DNA of 64,000 nucleotides from Lentimicrobium saccharophilum (lineage in GTDB: Bacteria; Bacteroidota; Bacteroidia; Bacteroidales; Lentimicrobiaceae). Positions 9,801-18,400 of this stretch are shown in pieces (within the stretch, counting starts at the first letter, position 1; every line of letters starts with the position of its first letter). The DNA is taken from assembly GCF_001192835.1 (NCBI RefSeq), contig NZ_DF968182.1, forward strand, positions 2,947,113-3,011,112, read 5' to 3'. The notes under the pieces are model-generated. The model saw nothing but the letters and a program-made list of their open reading frames with translations, did no database searches and had not been told where the DNA came from. The translations under genes and the position numbers were made by a program.

Positions 9801-9975
9801 GATAGCGACCCTCAATATCCGTGATGGTTCCCGAGGTGGTTCCCTTAATCTGTACCGTCACCCCGATCAGGGTTTCCCCCGTTTTCGCATCGGTAACGGT
9901 TCCCTGCACAACCTGCTGGGCCAGCATGGTGCCCGCCGACAGGATGATGGTCAATAGTAGAATCAGTTTTTTCAT
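6883..9975 (-). CDS. SusC/RagA-family TonB-linked outer-membrane transporter
   Basis: 1030 residues; imports the oligosaccharide across the outer membrane using TonB energy, paired with SusD. Signal peptide, then a carboxypeptidase-regulatory-like domain (VVQGTVTDAKTGETLIGVTVQIKG, residues ~22-105), a plug domain with the family signature (VVIGYGTAKK; RIRGTGSINSSNAPLYIVDG, ~105-230), and a large beta-barrel ending in MLGIDITF, with a terminal aromatic. Length is typical. 12 nt before susD, and 41 bp after the 577-residue lipoprotein gene, with no obvious promoter in that gap, so it probably belongs to the GH130-led transcript. Confidence 0.96.
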   Translation of the reverse strand: MKKLILLLTIILSAGTMLAQQVVQGTVTDAKTGETLIGVTVQIKGTTSGTITDIEGRYRLESDRLNASSVIVYSYIGYKSVEETLGSRALVNVRMQVEQTMLDEVVVIGYGTAKKRNVLGAVTRVDNTELTRMPVAGVDQALQGRAAGVQVTQNTGAPGEGVAVRIRGTGSINSSNAPLYIVDGIATADALRILAPGDIENITVLKDASAAAIYGSRANNGVVLITTKKGKAGKTTVTYRGQTGIQQAVRLTPMVNTQDYVTIYNEAAVNDNKYLPAGLQRSLISAEDAARFSDINYVDELLRTAPVNSHEFSVSGGSEKTNYLLSASFYDQRGIIKNTGYTRGTARLDVTTEASPWLTVGISMLAGLSDNDIIGSSGDGYGGNGGSVVRYAFFRNPAIPIQFEDGTYVDRPAEYFGAQVFDSYLGDGYNPIGMAEYNDNNRKDDSYLGKAFFTAAITDKLKFTTNLGMDYRNTTNRRFNPSWGTLNRINAKNSLSVGNERMANWTVNNLLNYETAFGEKHNFSAMAGFEAIRNQGRGLYSSDMDFPVQQEELIFIGNGLGEKITSQNEYSSALASFFGRVNYEYNGRYYFSGTIRRDGSSRFTGDNKWGTFFSASAGWILKEEDFLKDVDWLQNLKLRAGYGAIGNQEIGLYAYSDRISPYFNYPFGGVPASGYAQTALGNEKLKWETSYQYNAGIDAEIWKGALAFSIDYFYKVTADMLVKAPNPPSTGNADAAWINSGSVLNTGVELEAIYRKNMRDWGYSVGGNVAFLHNEVLELDAPLFGGRVESGIFATRTEVGQPIGAFYLLEMEGIFQNETDVLLSAYQGNNIRPGDVKFKDQNGDGVIDNNDRVFLGSAIPKFTTGINLNAYYKAFDINLFFQGAFGHKIYMQVNQDIEGFYRGFTVTQRYFDERWTGEGTSDTQPRPAWTAKSNNARPSSRFLEDGSYMRLKNLQVGYTFSNNLLERLKMEKARVYLSGTNLLTFTAYPGLDPEMTVSDNSKDEGDRAGGIDWGTYPSAMTIMLGIDITF

Positions 9976-10016
9976 GTGTGCTTATTTTTTGAATAACACG
10001 ATGTGGCAATCACAGT

Positions 10017-11750
10017 TTACCGGTAGGCAATTACTGAATCTCCGGCTTTTATTTTACGGCCTTCGGCCTTCAGACGGGTTCCGGAAGGAAGCTGCACCAT
10101 AACCACCGCCTCACCGGCAGGAATTTCGATGGTTCCGGTATCCTGAAGATTCCTGGCTAAATAGGTGCGAGAAACGATGTCGAAGAGGTCGGACGAACCA
10201 TCTGTGTTAATGCTGATGGTTCTGGCTTCGCCGTAAGGATTGTAGATCAGGAAAACCGGATAATTATAAGATGCATAAAAATCGGTAGCGTTGCAGTCAA
10301 GCATCAGTATTCCTTCAACATCCGTGGTATTAACAATCGCACCGAATACCCCTGCAATGGAAGTGCTGTAGAGGCTGAACATGGATTCTTCGGGCTGGCC
10401 TTCAACCCACTTGGGACCATCGCCGATGGCGACCGGACTTACACCTGCCAGGGCGGGATTGTTCAGGTCATCCGTTTTCCGCACGCCTTCGTATCCTATA
10501 ATTCCGTTGGTGATGTTTTTCTTTTCCGGCAACCACTGGTATTTATCTTCAATCTGGTCGGGATAGAAAAGCCGTGAGGCATTTACAACATTCAGCATGT
10601 AGCGGCCTATAGCCCTGGCATACTGAGGCTCATACTTAACCAGCGGCACCAGCGGCCAGGCCATGGCTACCGAATTCATAAAGAATCCGTATCCGCCGCC
10701 GTCGGTAATGCTGCCCTGCATCCCCGATACATCAAAATCGCCCCATTTGTCGGCAATCACCCCCCATCCGTAACGGCCTTCCTTTGACTGGCAGCCGTCA
10801 AAAGCATGGTTAAGCAGGCGCGTAATATCATAATTTGTTCCCTTCTCGGCATTCAGCCTTGCGGCCGTATAGGCGCCAAACGGCTGAAGTATCTCATAAA
10901 ATCGACTTTCCTTTTGATTTACCAATGCTTCAGTGGCACGTTTTGCAGCTTCAAGGTAACGTTCGTCGCCGAATTTCTGATAAGCCGAGTAAAGGACATA
11001 CGCATGACCTCCGGCCGCATCCTGCTGCCAGGGTATGTGGTTGCGCATCCCTTTCATCCGGGCATAATCGAAATAGGAATAATCGTAATTGCCTCCCAGA
11101 ACCGAATCGGCTTTATAAAACTGCTCAGCCACCGTGCGCTGAATGTTTTCGGTATTCTCAACACCGGGAAACAATGCCGCCACGCCGTAATAAAGTACAT
11201 TGGGGTACACATCGTACCACCAGTCGCGTCCGTAACCGCCCCCTAACAAAGCAACCTCCGGATTGGTGTTGTTCATAACAATGTTCCAGCCGTTGTCGCT
11301 GTTGAAATAGTTCTGCGACATCTTCACGAAATTATAACCGTGCTGATTTGTTTTGTCTATCCCGATCAAACCGGCGCTTACCAATGCATTCAATGAGGTG
11401 AGTGCTTCGTGGAATTCCCCTTTGTTCTTCCCCGGTTGCTGACGCACATCCCCGATAACGGTATAAAGCCCGTAGGTTACCTGGTCGATGTTGCGCCGTG
11501 AGCTGTCGAGCCAGATATAGGGTGCATAGGGGGTCGTGGCGTTAAAGTCAAATGCGAGGCTGTCGAACTGCAGGGCTTTCTGCTTCCAGTCGATGATTTT
11601 CAAAGGCGCAGGGAGCTGTGGCATCTGCTCAATGCGGGGGATGGATGTTTGTGCAACAGGCTCTCCCAGATCAGTGGTACAGGAATAAAACCCGACGGCA
11701 ATTGCCAATGCCGCAACGAAAAATATTTTATCTTTCATGATTTTCAGCAT
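10017..11750 (-). CDS. PUL lipoprotein of unrecognised, possibly catalytic family
   Basis: 577 residues. Signal peptide with Cys24 after GFYS, so probably a lipoprotein. The whole mature region resembles residues ~25-530 of the type IX-secreted protein at 985-4101: IEQMPQLPAPLKIIDW near the N-terminus, GRDWWYDVYPN, AAGGHAYVLYSAY, YTAARLNAEKG, DVSGMQGSITDGGGYGFFMN, VNASRLFYP. Invariant Asp, Trp and Tyr in these blocks and regularly spaced helices would fit an alpha/alpha-toroid glycosidase or lyase; this is inference and I cannot name a family. The start overlaps the end of the MFS gene by 23 nt; Met5 (11738) would reduce this to 11 nt, and either implies translational coupling. Confidence 0.85.
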   Translation of the reverse strand: MLKIMKDKIFFVAALAIAVGFYSCTTDLGEPVAQTSIPRIEQMPQLPAPLKIIDWKQKALQFDSLAFDFNATTPYAPYIWLDSSRRNIDQVTYGLYTVIGDVRQQPGKNKGEFHEALTSLNALVSAGLIGIDKTNQHGYNFVKMSQNYFNSDNGWNIVMNNTNPEVALLGGGYGRDWWYDVYPNVLYYGVAALFPGVENTENIQRTVAEQFYKADSVLGGNYDYSYFDYARMKGMRNHIPWQQDAAGGHAYVLYSAYQKFGDERYLEAAKRATEALVNQKESRFYEILQPFGAYTAARLNAEKGTNYDITRLLNHAFDGCQSKEGRYGWGVIADKWGDFDVSGMQGSITDGGGYGFFMNSVAMAWPLVPLVKYEPQYARAIGRYMLNVVNASRLFYPDQIEDKYQWLPEKKNITNGIIGYEGVRKTDDLNNPALAGVSPVAIGDGPKWVEGQPEESMFSLYSTSIAGVFGAIVNTTDVEGILMLDCNATDFYASYNYPVFLIYNPYGEARTISINTDGSSDLFDIVSRTYLARNLQDTGTIEIPAGEAVVMVQLPSGTRLKAEGRKIKAGDSVIAYR

Positions 11751-12987
11751 AAGATTCTTTCATTATGTTTTTAGCCAGCGGAATGCTCAGCATCTGGAGT
11801 ACCGCAACAATGATCAAGGCATAACGCAGCGCGAAGGTCTCCGAAACGGCATAGGCAAGAAAAATAAACATTCCAAGTCCGATTACCCTTCCGGCATAAA
11901 GTCCGAATTCATGGTTCAGGATGTAAGCGTAATTGTTTCTGTTTTCCTTTTTCGATACCACGTCGATCACCTTCATCATGATCGGGTAATAGGCCAGATC
12001 GTGCAGGGGCTGGAAAAACACCTTGCACAGCACAAATACCATCACTCCGAACATCGAAAGCTCAATTCCGTTCACTATGGTTCCAATGAGGAAAAGGGTG
12101 ATACCAAAACCGAATACTGCAATCCTGTGTTTGGGTTTGGTGAAACGTCCCAGCAGGTATATCAGGATGGCCGTGAGTCCGCCGCTGATACCCTGTATCA
12201 GCCCGAGCGAGCCTTCCTGTCCTACGTATTTCATAATCAGCATGGCCGGGGCGGTCACCAGGAAGCCCTGAACCAATCCTTTCAGCGCGGCAAGCAGTAT
12301 CTGCTTGTTCCACAAACGGTCGAAACGGAAGTACAGAAAATCTTTCTGTACGGGATTTTCAAACCTGCCCCGCGACAGTGAATAGGTTGCCAGGATGGTG
12401 ATCAGGAAAACGACCAGGGTAACAATACGGTAGCCCTTATACACATCAAAGGTAATGCCCAGAAACTGCATGCCGTCGATGTATGCGAGCAGGGCTCCGA
12501 TCACCAGCGGAACGGCAATGTTGGATACGGTAAAGAAAAAGGATTCCAGTCCGAAGAAGTAGTTTCGGTTTTCATCCGCGGTGGAGGTCAGCGCCATCAG
12601 GTAACGGTTGGTCCAGAAGAAGCCGGATGCCGCTCCGATGAGCGTTCCGGAAACAATCAGTCCAGGAAGGGCGATGTCTTTTACAAACATCATCCCGACC
12701 ATGGCAATACCGCTCAGCAGTATTCCGAAACTGTAAAGATGTGCCACCTTAAAATGTTTCAGCAGAAATCCGTTGGTAAGGGAGGTAATGATGATGCCGG
12801 TATACATGGCTACCTGAAAAATGGCCACAAAACCGGTATCGTCGAAGGAGCGCATGATGTAGGCCGCCATAAATATCTCAACCACGGGCAGCACCAGCGC
12901 GTAAAGCATATTGGTGATCAACAGCACCCGCATATTGTGGGGCATCGACAGGAAGAAGCGATATTCGGCTGTCAGCTTGTTTTTCAT
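11728..12987 (-). CDS. MFS transporter, probably sugar or oligosaccharide importer
   Basis: 419 residues, with about 12 hydrophobic helices spread over the full length and a short N-terminal cytosolic segment. The repeat of two six-helix halves around a loop near residues 205-225 (SRGRFENPVQKD) is typical of the major facilitator superfamily. It lies 13 nt after the GH130 gene and overlaps the next PUL lipoprotein. Inner-membrane uptake of the mannoside released in the periplasm, feeding the GH130 enzyme, is the likely role; the substrate is inferred from context only. Confidence 0.88.
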   Translation of the reverse strand: MKNKLTAEYRFFLSMPHNMRVLLITNMLYALVLPVVEIFMAAYIMRSFDDTGFVAIFQVAMYTGIIITSLTNGFLLKHFKVAHLYSFGILLSGIAMVGMMFVKDIALPGLIVSGTLIGAASGFFWTNRYLMALTSTADENRNYFFGLESFFFTVSNIAVPLVIGALLAYIDGMQFLGITFDVYKGYRIVTLVVFLITILATYSLSRGRFENPVQKDFLYFRFDRLWNKQILLAALKGLVQGFLVTAPAMLIMKYVGQEGSLGLIQGISGGLTAILIYLLGRFTKPKHRIAVFGFGITLFLIGTIVNGIELSMFGVMVFVLCKVFFQPLHDLAYYPIMMKVIDVVSKKENRNNYAYILNHEFGLYAGRVIGLGMFIFLAYAVSETFALRYALIIVAVLQMLSIPLAKNIMKESYAENHER

Positions 12988-13000
12988 AGTGTACCGTTTG

Positions 13001-14044
13001 TCAGATCAGGGTGGAAAGTATTTCGGAAACCGACAGGGAGGCGCCACAGATCACTTCATCGCTGGCGCCGTAATACATATAAATGGTGTCGCCGTCAATA
13101 TAATGCCCGTTGGTGAATACCACATTCCCGAAGAAACCGGTCTGTTCGTAAGGCTGTAAGGGCTCCATGATGGGTTCGGTGCTGCGCGCCAGTACTTTAG
13201 TGGGGTCGTTGATGTCGAGCAGCAGCGCGCCCAGGCAATAACGATGGTCTTTGTTGGCACCGTGATAAATCTCAAGCCATCCTTTTTCGGTACGGATGGG
13301 GGCTGCTCCGGCGCCTACACGGGCCGAATCCCACATGTCAGGACGGGAGGTAGCGATGCACTTGTGCCTGCCCCAGTGAATCATATCGGGCGACTCAGCC
13401 ACCCATATGTAGTTGCCGCCGAGTTCGGGACTGCTGGGACGGTGCAGGGCATAGTATTTCCCGTTGATTTTCTCTTCAAAGATAGCACAGTCCTTATTGT
13501 GGGGCGGGAAAATCATCCCCTCACGGGTGAAATTCTTCCAGTCTCCGGTGCGGATAAGTCCGACACCCACGCCAAATTCGGAAACTTCGGTGAAGGTGAG
13601 GCTGAAGCCGTCATCCATCGTGGCCACACGGCAGTCTTCAATGCCGAAGGTCTCCAGCTCCCCTTTACCGAAAATGGGAGGATATCCTTCCGGTTCGTAA
13701 AAACGGATGCCGTCGTCGCTGCATACAAGTCGCAAATAGCTCAGTGTAGTAAGGTAATCCTTCTTCTTATAGTTGATTACCCGTGGATCGGAAGCGTCGA
13801 GGTCGGGATCGTCTTTACCGAAACTCAGGATTTCAATCTCTCCTTTACTGTTATACACCGGAAAACTGATTTTCCCTTCAACCTGTGCCGGCCGCTCGGC
13901 TACGCGCAGCAACAGCCACACTTTTCCGTTGTACCGGAAAACCCCGGGGTTCAGCAGACAGGTGATTTCCATTCCTTTGATGCCCGGTTTCAGATCGGCA
14001 GGGCGAAGCAGGGGGTTCTGAGGAAAACGTTTTGCAATGTCCAT
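13001..14044 (-). CDS. Glycoside hydrolase family 130 beta-mannoside phosphorylase or hydrolase
   Basis: 347 residues without a signal peptide, so cytosolic. Five-bladed propeller-type sequence with family marks: DPRV (residues 86-89), GIEDCRV (134-140, Asp137 aligning with the proposed catalytic acid of the GH130 EDPR motif), HRPSSPELGG (201-210), WDSARVGAGAAPIRTEKGWLEIYHGA (238-263) and TGFFGNVVF. Known GH130 members phosphorolyse or hydrolyse beta-1,4- or beta-1,2-mannosides; I cannot decide which from the sequence. The EDCRV variant (Cys where many have Pro) is worth noting. It is the first gene of the PUL transcript, with a candidate promoter and phased GTCCG repeats upstream. Confidence 0.9.
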   Translation of the reverse strand: MDIAKRFPQNPLLRPADLKPGIKGMEITCLLNPGVFRYNGKVWLLLRVAERPAQVEGKISFPVYNSKGEIEILSFGKDDPDLDASDPRVINYKKKDYLTTLSYLRLVCSDDGIRFYEPEGYPPIFGKGELETFGIEDCRVATMDDGFSLTFTEVSEFGVGVGLIRTGDWKNFTREGMIFPPHNKDCAIFEEKINGKYYALHRPSSPELGGNYIWVAESPDMIHWGRHKCIATSRPDMWDSARVGAGAAPIRTEKGWLEIYHGANKDHRYCLGALLLDINDPTKVLARSTEPIMEPLQPYEQTGFFGNVVFTNGHYIDGDTIYMYYGASDEVICGASLSVSEILSTLI

Positions 14045-14147
14045 ATTATAAGGTATATTAATTTCTGAATATTGGATTTTAAATCTCCTTATGAACTAAA
14101 ACTCTGTTCTTGTCCGACTGGGAGAAGTTCCGTTTTTTTGTCATTTC

Positions 14148-14212
14148 CAAAATTACAATCGATTGCGGAAAATGGCGTCCGGAAGAGTCCGTATCTTGTC
14201 CGGCGGAGTCCG
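14148..14212 (-). promoter_or_regulatory. Candidate PUL promoter with phased GTCCG repeats
   Basis: On the minus strand a -7-like TAATTTTG (complement of 14148-14155) lies ~105 bp before the GH130 start. Just upstream of it, four GTCCG pentamers (CGGAC on the transcribed strand) start at 14177, 14187, 14198 and 14208, spaced 10, 11 and 10 bp, so all fall on one face of the helix. A fifth copy is at 14112. This is the arrangement expected for an AraC-type regulator bound beside RNA polymerase; the HTCS is encoded just upstream. No clear -33 TTTG was found. Confidence 0.45.
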
Positions 14213-14237
14213 GAATGTGAAGAATATCAGTGAAGAA

Positions 14238-14290
14238 GGGACGAGGGACGCAAAAAAGGGACGAGGGACGCAAAAAAGGGACGAGGGACG
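14238..14290. repeat. 20-bp tandem repeat, about 2.7 copies
   Basis: The unit GGGACGAGGGACGCAAAAAA starts at 14238, 14258 and 14278; the last copy is cut after 13 bases. GGGACGAGGGACG words recur at 14340, 14604, 14883 and 14904. It is followed by a segment with ATCGACTCCGCTCAGGGTGC and a second GCTCAGGGTCC. No gene is apparent. Confidence 0.85.
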
Positions 14291-14342
14291 GCCCTTCGGC
14301 TCCCCATCGACTCCGCTCAGGGTGCACGCTCAGGGTCCGGGA

Positions 14343-15030
14343 CGAGGGACGAACTTCTCACTGAAAAGAAATGCTCTTCAGACAGTGACAAGGAGACAAG
14401 GAGACGGGGTGACAAGGGGAAGGCGGATTATGGATTTTGCTTGTCTCGGGAGACGGCGATAGCCGGATAACGAGAGATTGCGGATTAAAAATCCTTCCCT
14501 GGCAAGGAAATTGGGGGTTGAAAGAATTTCTGATTTCTATAATTTCTTAACCTCAGTCTCGACCTTAACCTCAACCTTTCATTAAGAAACGAGGGACGCA
14601 AAAAAGGGACGAGGGACGAACTTCTCACTGAAAAGAAATGCTCTTCAGACAGTGACAAGGAGACGGGGTGATAAGGGGATTGCGGATTTTGGATTGCGCT
14701 TGTCTCGGGAGACGGCTATCGCCGGATAACGAGAGATTGCGGATTTAAAAATCCTTCCCTGGCAAGGAAATTGGGGGTTGAAAGAATTTCTGATTTCTAT
14801 AATTTCTTAACCTCAGCCTCAACCTTAACCTCAACCTTAGCCTTAACCTCAACCTTTCATTAAGAAACGAGGGACGCATAAAAGGGACGAGGGACGTTGA
14901 AGAAGGGACGAGGGACGAGGGATAGGCTTCTCATGGAAAAAGAATACTCTTCAGACAGTGACAAGGAGACAAGGAGACGGGGTGACAAGGGGAAGGCGGA
15001 TTTTGGATTTTGGGACATTATTCTTTAGTT
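14343..15030. repeat. Three degenerate tandem copies of a ~270-300-bp non-coding element
   Basis: Three copies can be aligned on CTTCTCA at 14354, 14621 and 14927, giving periods of 267 and 306 bp. Each begins with GGGACGAGGGACG, then CTTCTCA...GAAAA, ACTCTTCAGACAGTGACAAGGAGAC-type words and GGGGTGACAAGGGG. The first two continue through TGTCTCGGGAGACGG, CCTTCCCTGGCAAGGAAATT and an AACCTC/AACCTT run (14547-14579; 14807-14857). The third copy diverges after ~15020. Several internal inverted repeats (TGTCTCGGGAGACGG; CCTTCCCTGGCAAGG) suggest structured RNA or DNA. No coding frame or transposase. Confidence 0.8.
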
Positions 15031-15408
15031 TCCAAAAAAACGGACAAGAAGACAAAGGACGGGGTGACAAGGGGAGGCGGGATTTGCAGTCTTACTTCCT
15101 ACTTCTTACTTCCTACCTCATCCTTTCCGCAAGAGACAAGGGATTTCAGATTTCATCCTGACAAGGAAGGTGGTGGATTATAGAATTTCCGATTTATAAA
15201 ACTGATTCGACGTAGTCACAGATCGCACTTGAGTGTGAAAAATGGAGAAAAAACAATCTTTGCGCCTTAGCAGCTTGCCCCGCTATGGCGGGATATTCGC
15301 GCGTAAAAAAATCAAAAATCACTTTTTATCCTGCGAAGGGTGATCTCCAGGATTGGTACATTCCAAAATCCGCTCCCGATTGCCATCGGGACCAAAATCA
15401 AAAATCAC
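15031..15408. other. Non-coding spacer downstream of the HTCS gene
   Basis: No coding frame is credible here. The word AAAATCAAAAATCACT occurs twice (around 15307 and 15394), and a hairpin CCCGAT-TGCC-ATCGGG lies at 15375-15390, 19 bp beyond the HTCS stop codon. On the minus strand the hairpin is followed by only a short T-rich stretch (GGATTTTGG), so it is at best a weak terminator for the regulator gene. Confidence 0.5.
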
Positions 15409-18400
15409 TCAGACCCGCTGACGATACTCTGATGGAGAACAGTTGTAAGCTTTGCCAAACAGATCGTAAAAATGGGTACGGCTGGAAAATCCCGTCTGAT
15501 CAATGATCTCGCTTACCGTTAACTGGGTCGAAAGCAGAAGAGTTGCCGCTTTGCTTAGTCTGCGCTGGTTGATCATACCGTGCGGGGTGGTACCCAGTAC
15601 CGATTTTGTCTTTTCGTACAGGGATGACCTGCTGATGGCCATGCGGTCGCACAATTTTTCAGCGGTAAGCGTTTCATCGTCAATGTTCTCATCGATATAT
15701 GAAAGCATCTTCTGGAAAAACGGGTCGGGCAGCTCCTTGATCATCGCCAGGCTGTCGTCGCTGCCGGCGAAACGATTGCGGATATTCCGCCGCACTTCAA
15801 GCAGTTTTTCTATCCTCACCCTCAGATGCTCGGGATGGAAGGGCTTGGGTATGTATGAATCGGCTCCCGCTTTCAGGCCGGCAATGCGGTCCTCAATCTC
15901 GGCTTTGGCCGTAAGCAGTATCAGGGGCAGGTGACTGGTATCAAAATTATCGCGTAAACTGCGGCACAATTCAATCCCGTCCATTTCAGGCATCATCACA
16001 TCAGATACGATCAGGTCGGGCTTGTGCGCAAGCACTTTCTGCCAGGCTTCCGCCCCGTTTTCCGCAAATATCAGGTTATACGATTCCTGAAGAAAGTCCT
16101 TCAGCAACGACAGAATTTCCGGATCATCGTCCACCAGCAGCAGCAGCGAACGGTTCTCCGCAATTGAACGGTGGTCGGAAGGAGCAGGAGCACTCTCCGG
16201 TTCTTCAATAAACCAGGCATCCGGTTCCGTAACGTCAGTGCCGGGCTGAGGGACATCGGTATTTACCTGAAATACTTCCGGAAAGGTACAGATAAACGTA
16301 CTTCCTGTTCCGGGCTGACTCTCAATGCGGATGCTTCCCTTCAGCAATTCGGTGAGTCCTTTGGTAACAGCCAGGCCGATACCGGTGGAGCGATAGCCCG
16401 GGAAACTGCCCCGCTTTTTGGCCGATGAGATGCCGAAAGGCTCAAAAACCCTGGGCAGGAGCTCCGGCTTTATTCCGATTCCCGTATCCTGTACCTCTAC
16501 CGTAAGCCGGTCAGGCTGCCGTGATATCCGGATATTTACCCTGCCTCCCTCCACATTGTACTTGATGGCGTTGGAAACCAGGTTGGTAATGATCCTTTGG
16601 AATTTGTCAGCATCCGTCCTGAAGGATAAGGGACTTTCACAACCGTCAACGGTACAGCGGATGTTGCGTTGTGCTGCCAGCAACTCAAGGTCGGATACCA
16701 CCTCCCGGATCAGGCTGCAGGGATCCGTCTCCTGAATATTCAAAGGCTCCTTGCCCTTCTCCAGTTTGCGGAACTGCATGATCTCGAGTACCAGCTTCTG
16801 CAGTTTGAGGCTGTTGTTGTAAACCTTGAGCAGGCGGGGGTTTTCGGAAGTAAGCTTTTTTTCCTCGATCAATGCATGAATGTGTGAGCTGATCAGCGTA
16901 AGCGGGGTTCGGAACTCATGCGCCACATTGGTAAAAAATTCGATTTTATACGCCTGTAGCTCCTTTTCCTGACTGATCTTCATCTCCTGAAGGGCAGCCT
17001 CCTTGCGGCGGGCTTCGCGTCGGCGGTATGCATTGAAAATCAGAAACTGTACCAGAAAAAACAGCGCAATATATCCGGCAATGGCCCAGCCGGTCCGCCA
17101 GAACGGGGGATGTACCGTAATCCGGATCTCCCTGACCACTTCCGACCATATCCCGTTCTCATCGCTCACACGCAGCTGAAGGGTATAATTGCCCGCTTCC
17201 AGGTTCGAAAATGCCAGCGGCTGTTCGGGTGGAATTACCTCCCATGCGTCGGCATAATTCAGCAGGCGGTACGAAATCCGGTGACGCTCACGGCCCCAGT
17301 AAGCCAGGGGAGATACAAAAAACGTCAGCGAGTTCTGGTTGTGCTTCAACTCCAGCTCATGCTGAAGGTTCATCCTTTTTAACAGCACGCTTCCTTCGTC
17401 CGGACTTACCGGCACATTGCGTATCAGTAGCTGATTTACCGCTACCGGCGGGAAGTAGGACGAGAACCGTATGGCATCCGTCTGCACAATGTCAACCCCC
17501 ATAGTCCCCCCTGCCAGCAAACGGCCGCTGTTTTTGTCGAAAAACGAAGCCCCGTCGCTGTATTCAAAATTGATCAGTCCGTCGTTTATATTAAAACTCT
17601 GCACATTGCGGCGGGTACTGTCGATCATCGATAAGCCCTGGTTGGTGGTAATCCACAGGCTACCCGATAAATCCTGCCTGATGGTATGTATGCTGGTATT
17701 CGGAAGCCCGCCCTGAACGTCGGTGCCCGCCGGTTTTACCGAATCGGCCGACACCGGTTCGAAGCTGAACAGCCCGCTGCTGCTGCCCGCCCACACGATG
17801 CCTTTGCGATCGGTGAACAGGGACAGGATATCGTCATTACGGATAAATCCGGGGCGTGTCTGTGCGTTGTATTGGGCTATCACCCGCTGCGCAATGGTAT
17901 TGTAACGGTAAACGCCGAACCCTCGGGTGCCTATCCAGATAATGCCCGGCCGCTCTTCGGTGAGGGCATATACTATCTGTTTCTGCAGCCCGGGCGCCTG
18001 GTCGGGATCCAGCACAAGCTGCCTGCAGCTCTCCGGATCGCCGTTTTTCCCCATTCTTACCTGAATAACGCCATATCCACTGGTTCCCAAATAAATACTG
18101 CCGTCGCTGTCTTCCATAATGCGGTAAACCGAAGCAAACACCAGGGGCGTTTCTTTGCCGAAGTCGCGCGGGAAGTTGCGGATGGTCCGGTAATCGGACG
18201 AGAGCAGGTCGATTCCGTTTCCGTCCGTGCCCACCCAAACGGAACCATCCGGACGTTCATGAAACGACAGCACAGAATTGTTGCTCAACCCGTCTTTCGC
18301 CGAAATCTGCCGGATGCGCCTGCCCCCGGCGTCAAAAACATCGATTCCTCCGCCTTTGGTGCCGACCAGGATGTCGTTTTTCCGGGTTACCAGTATGCTG

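Noticed and set aside
14079-14462. Small open frames (82 and 99 codons) in the repeat-rich gap
   Set aside because: They translate the repeat words (GTRDAKKG, KRDEGRP) and carry no domain, so they are by-products of the repeats.
14045-15408. Remnant insertion sequence
   Set aside because: No transposase fragment, no clear terminal inverted repeats enclosing the whole block and no target-site duplication found by eye.
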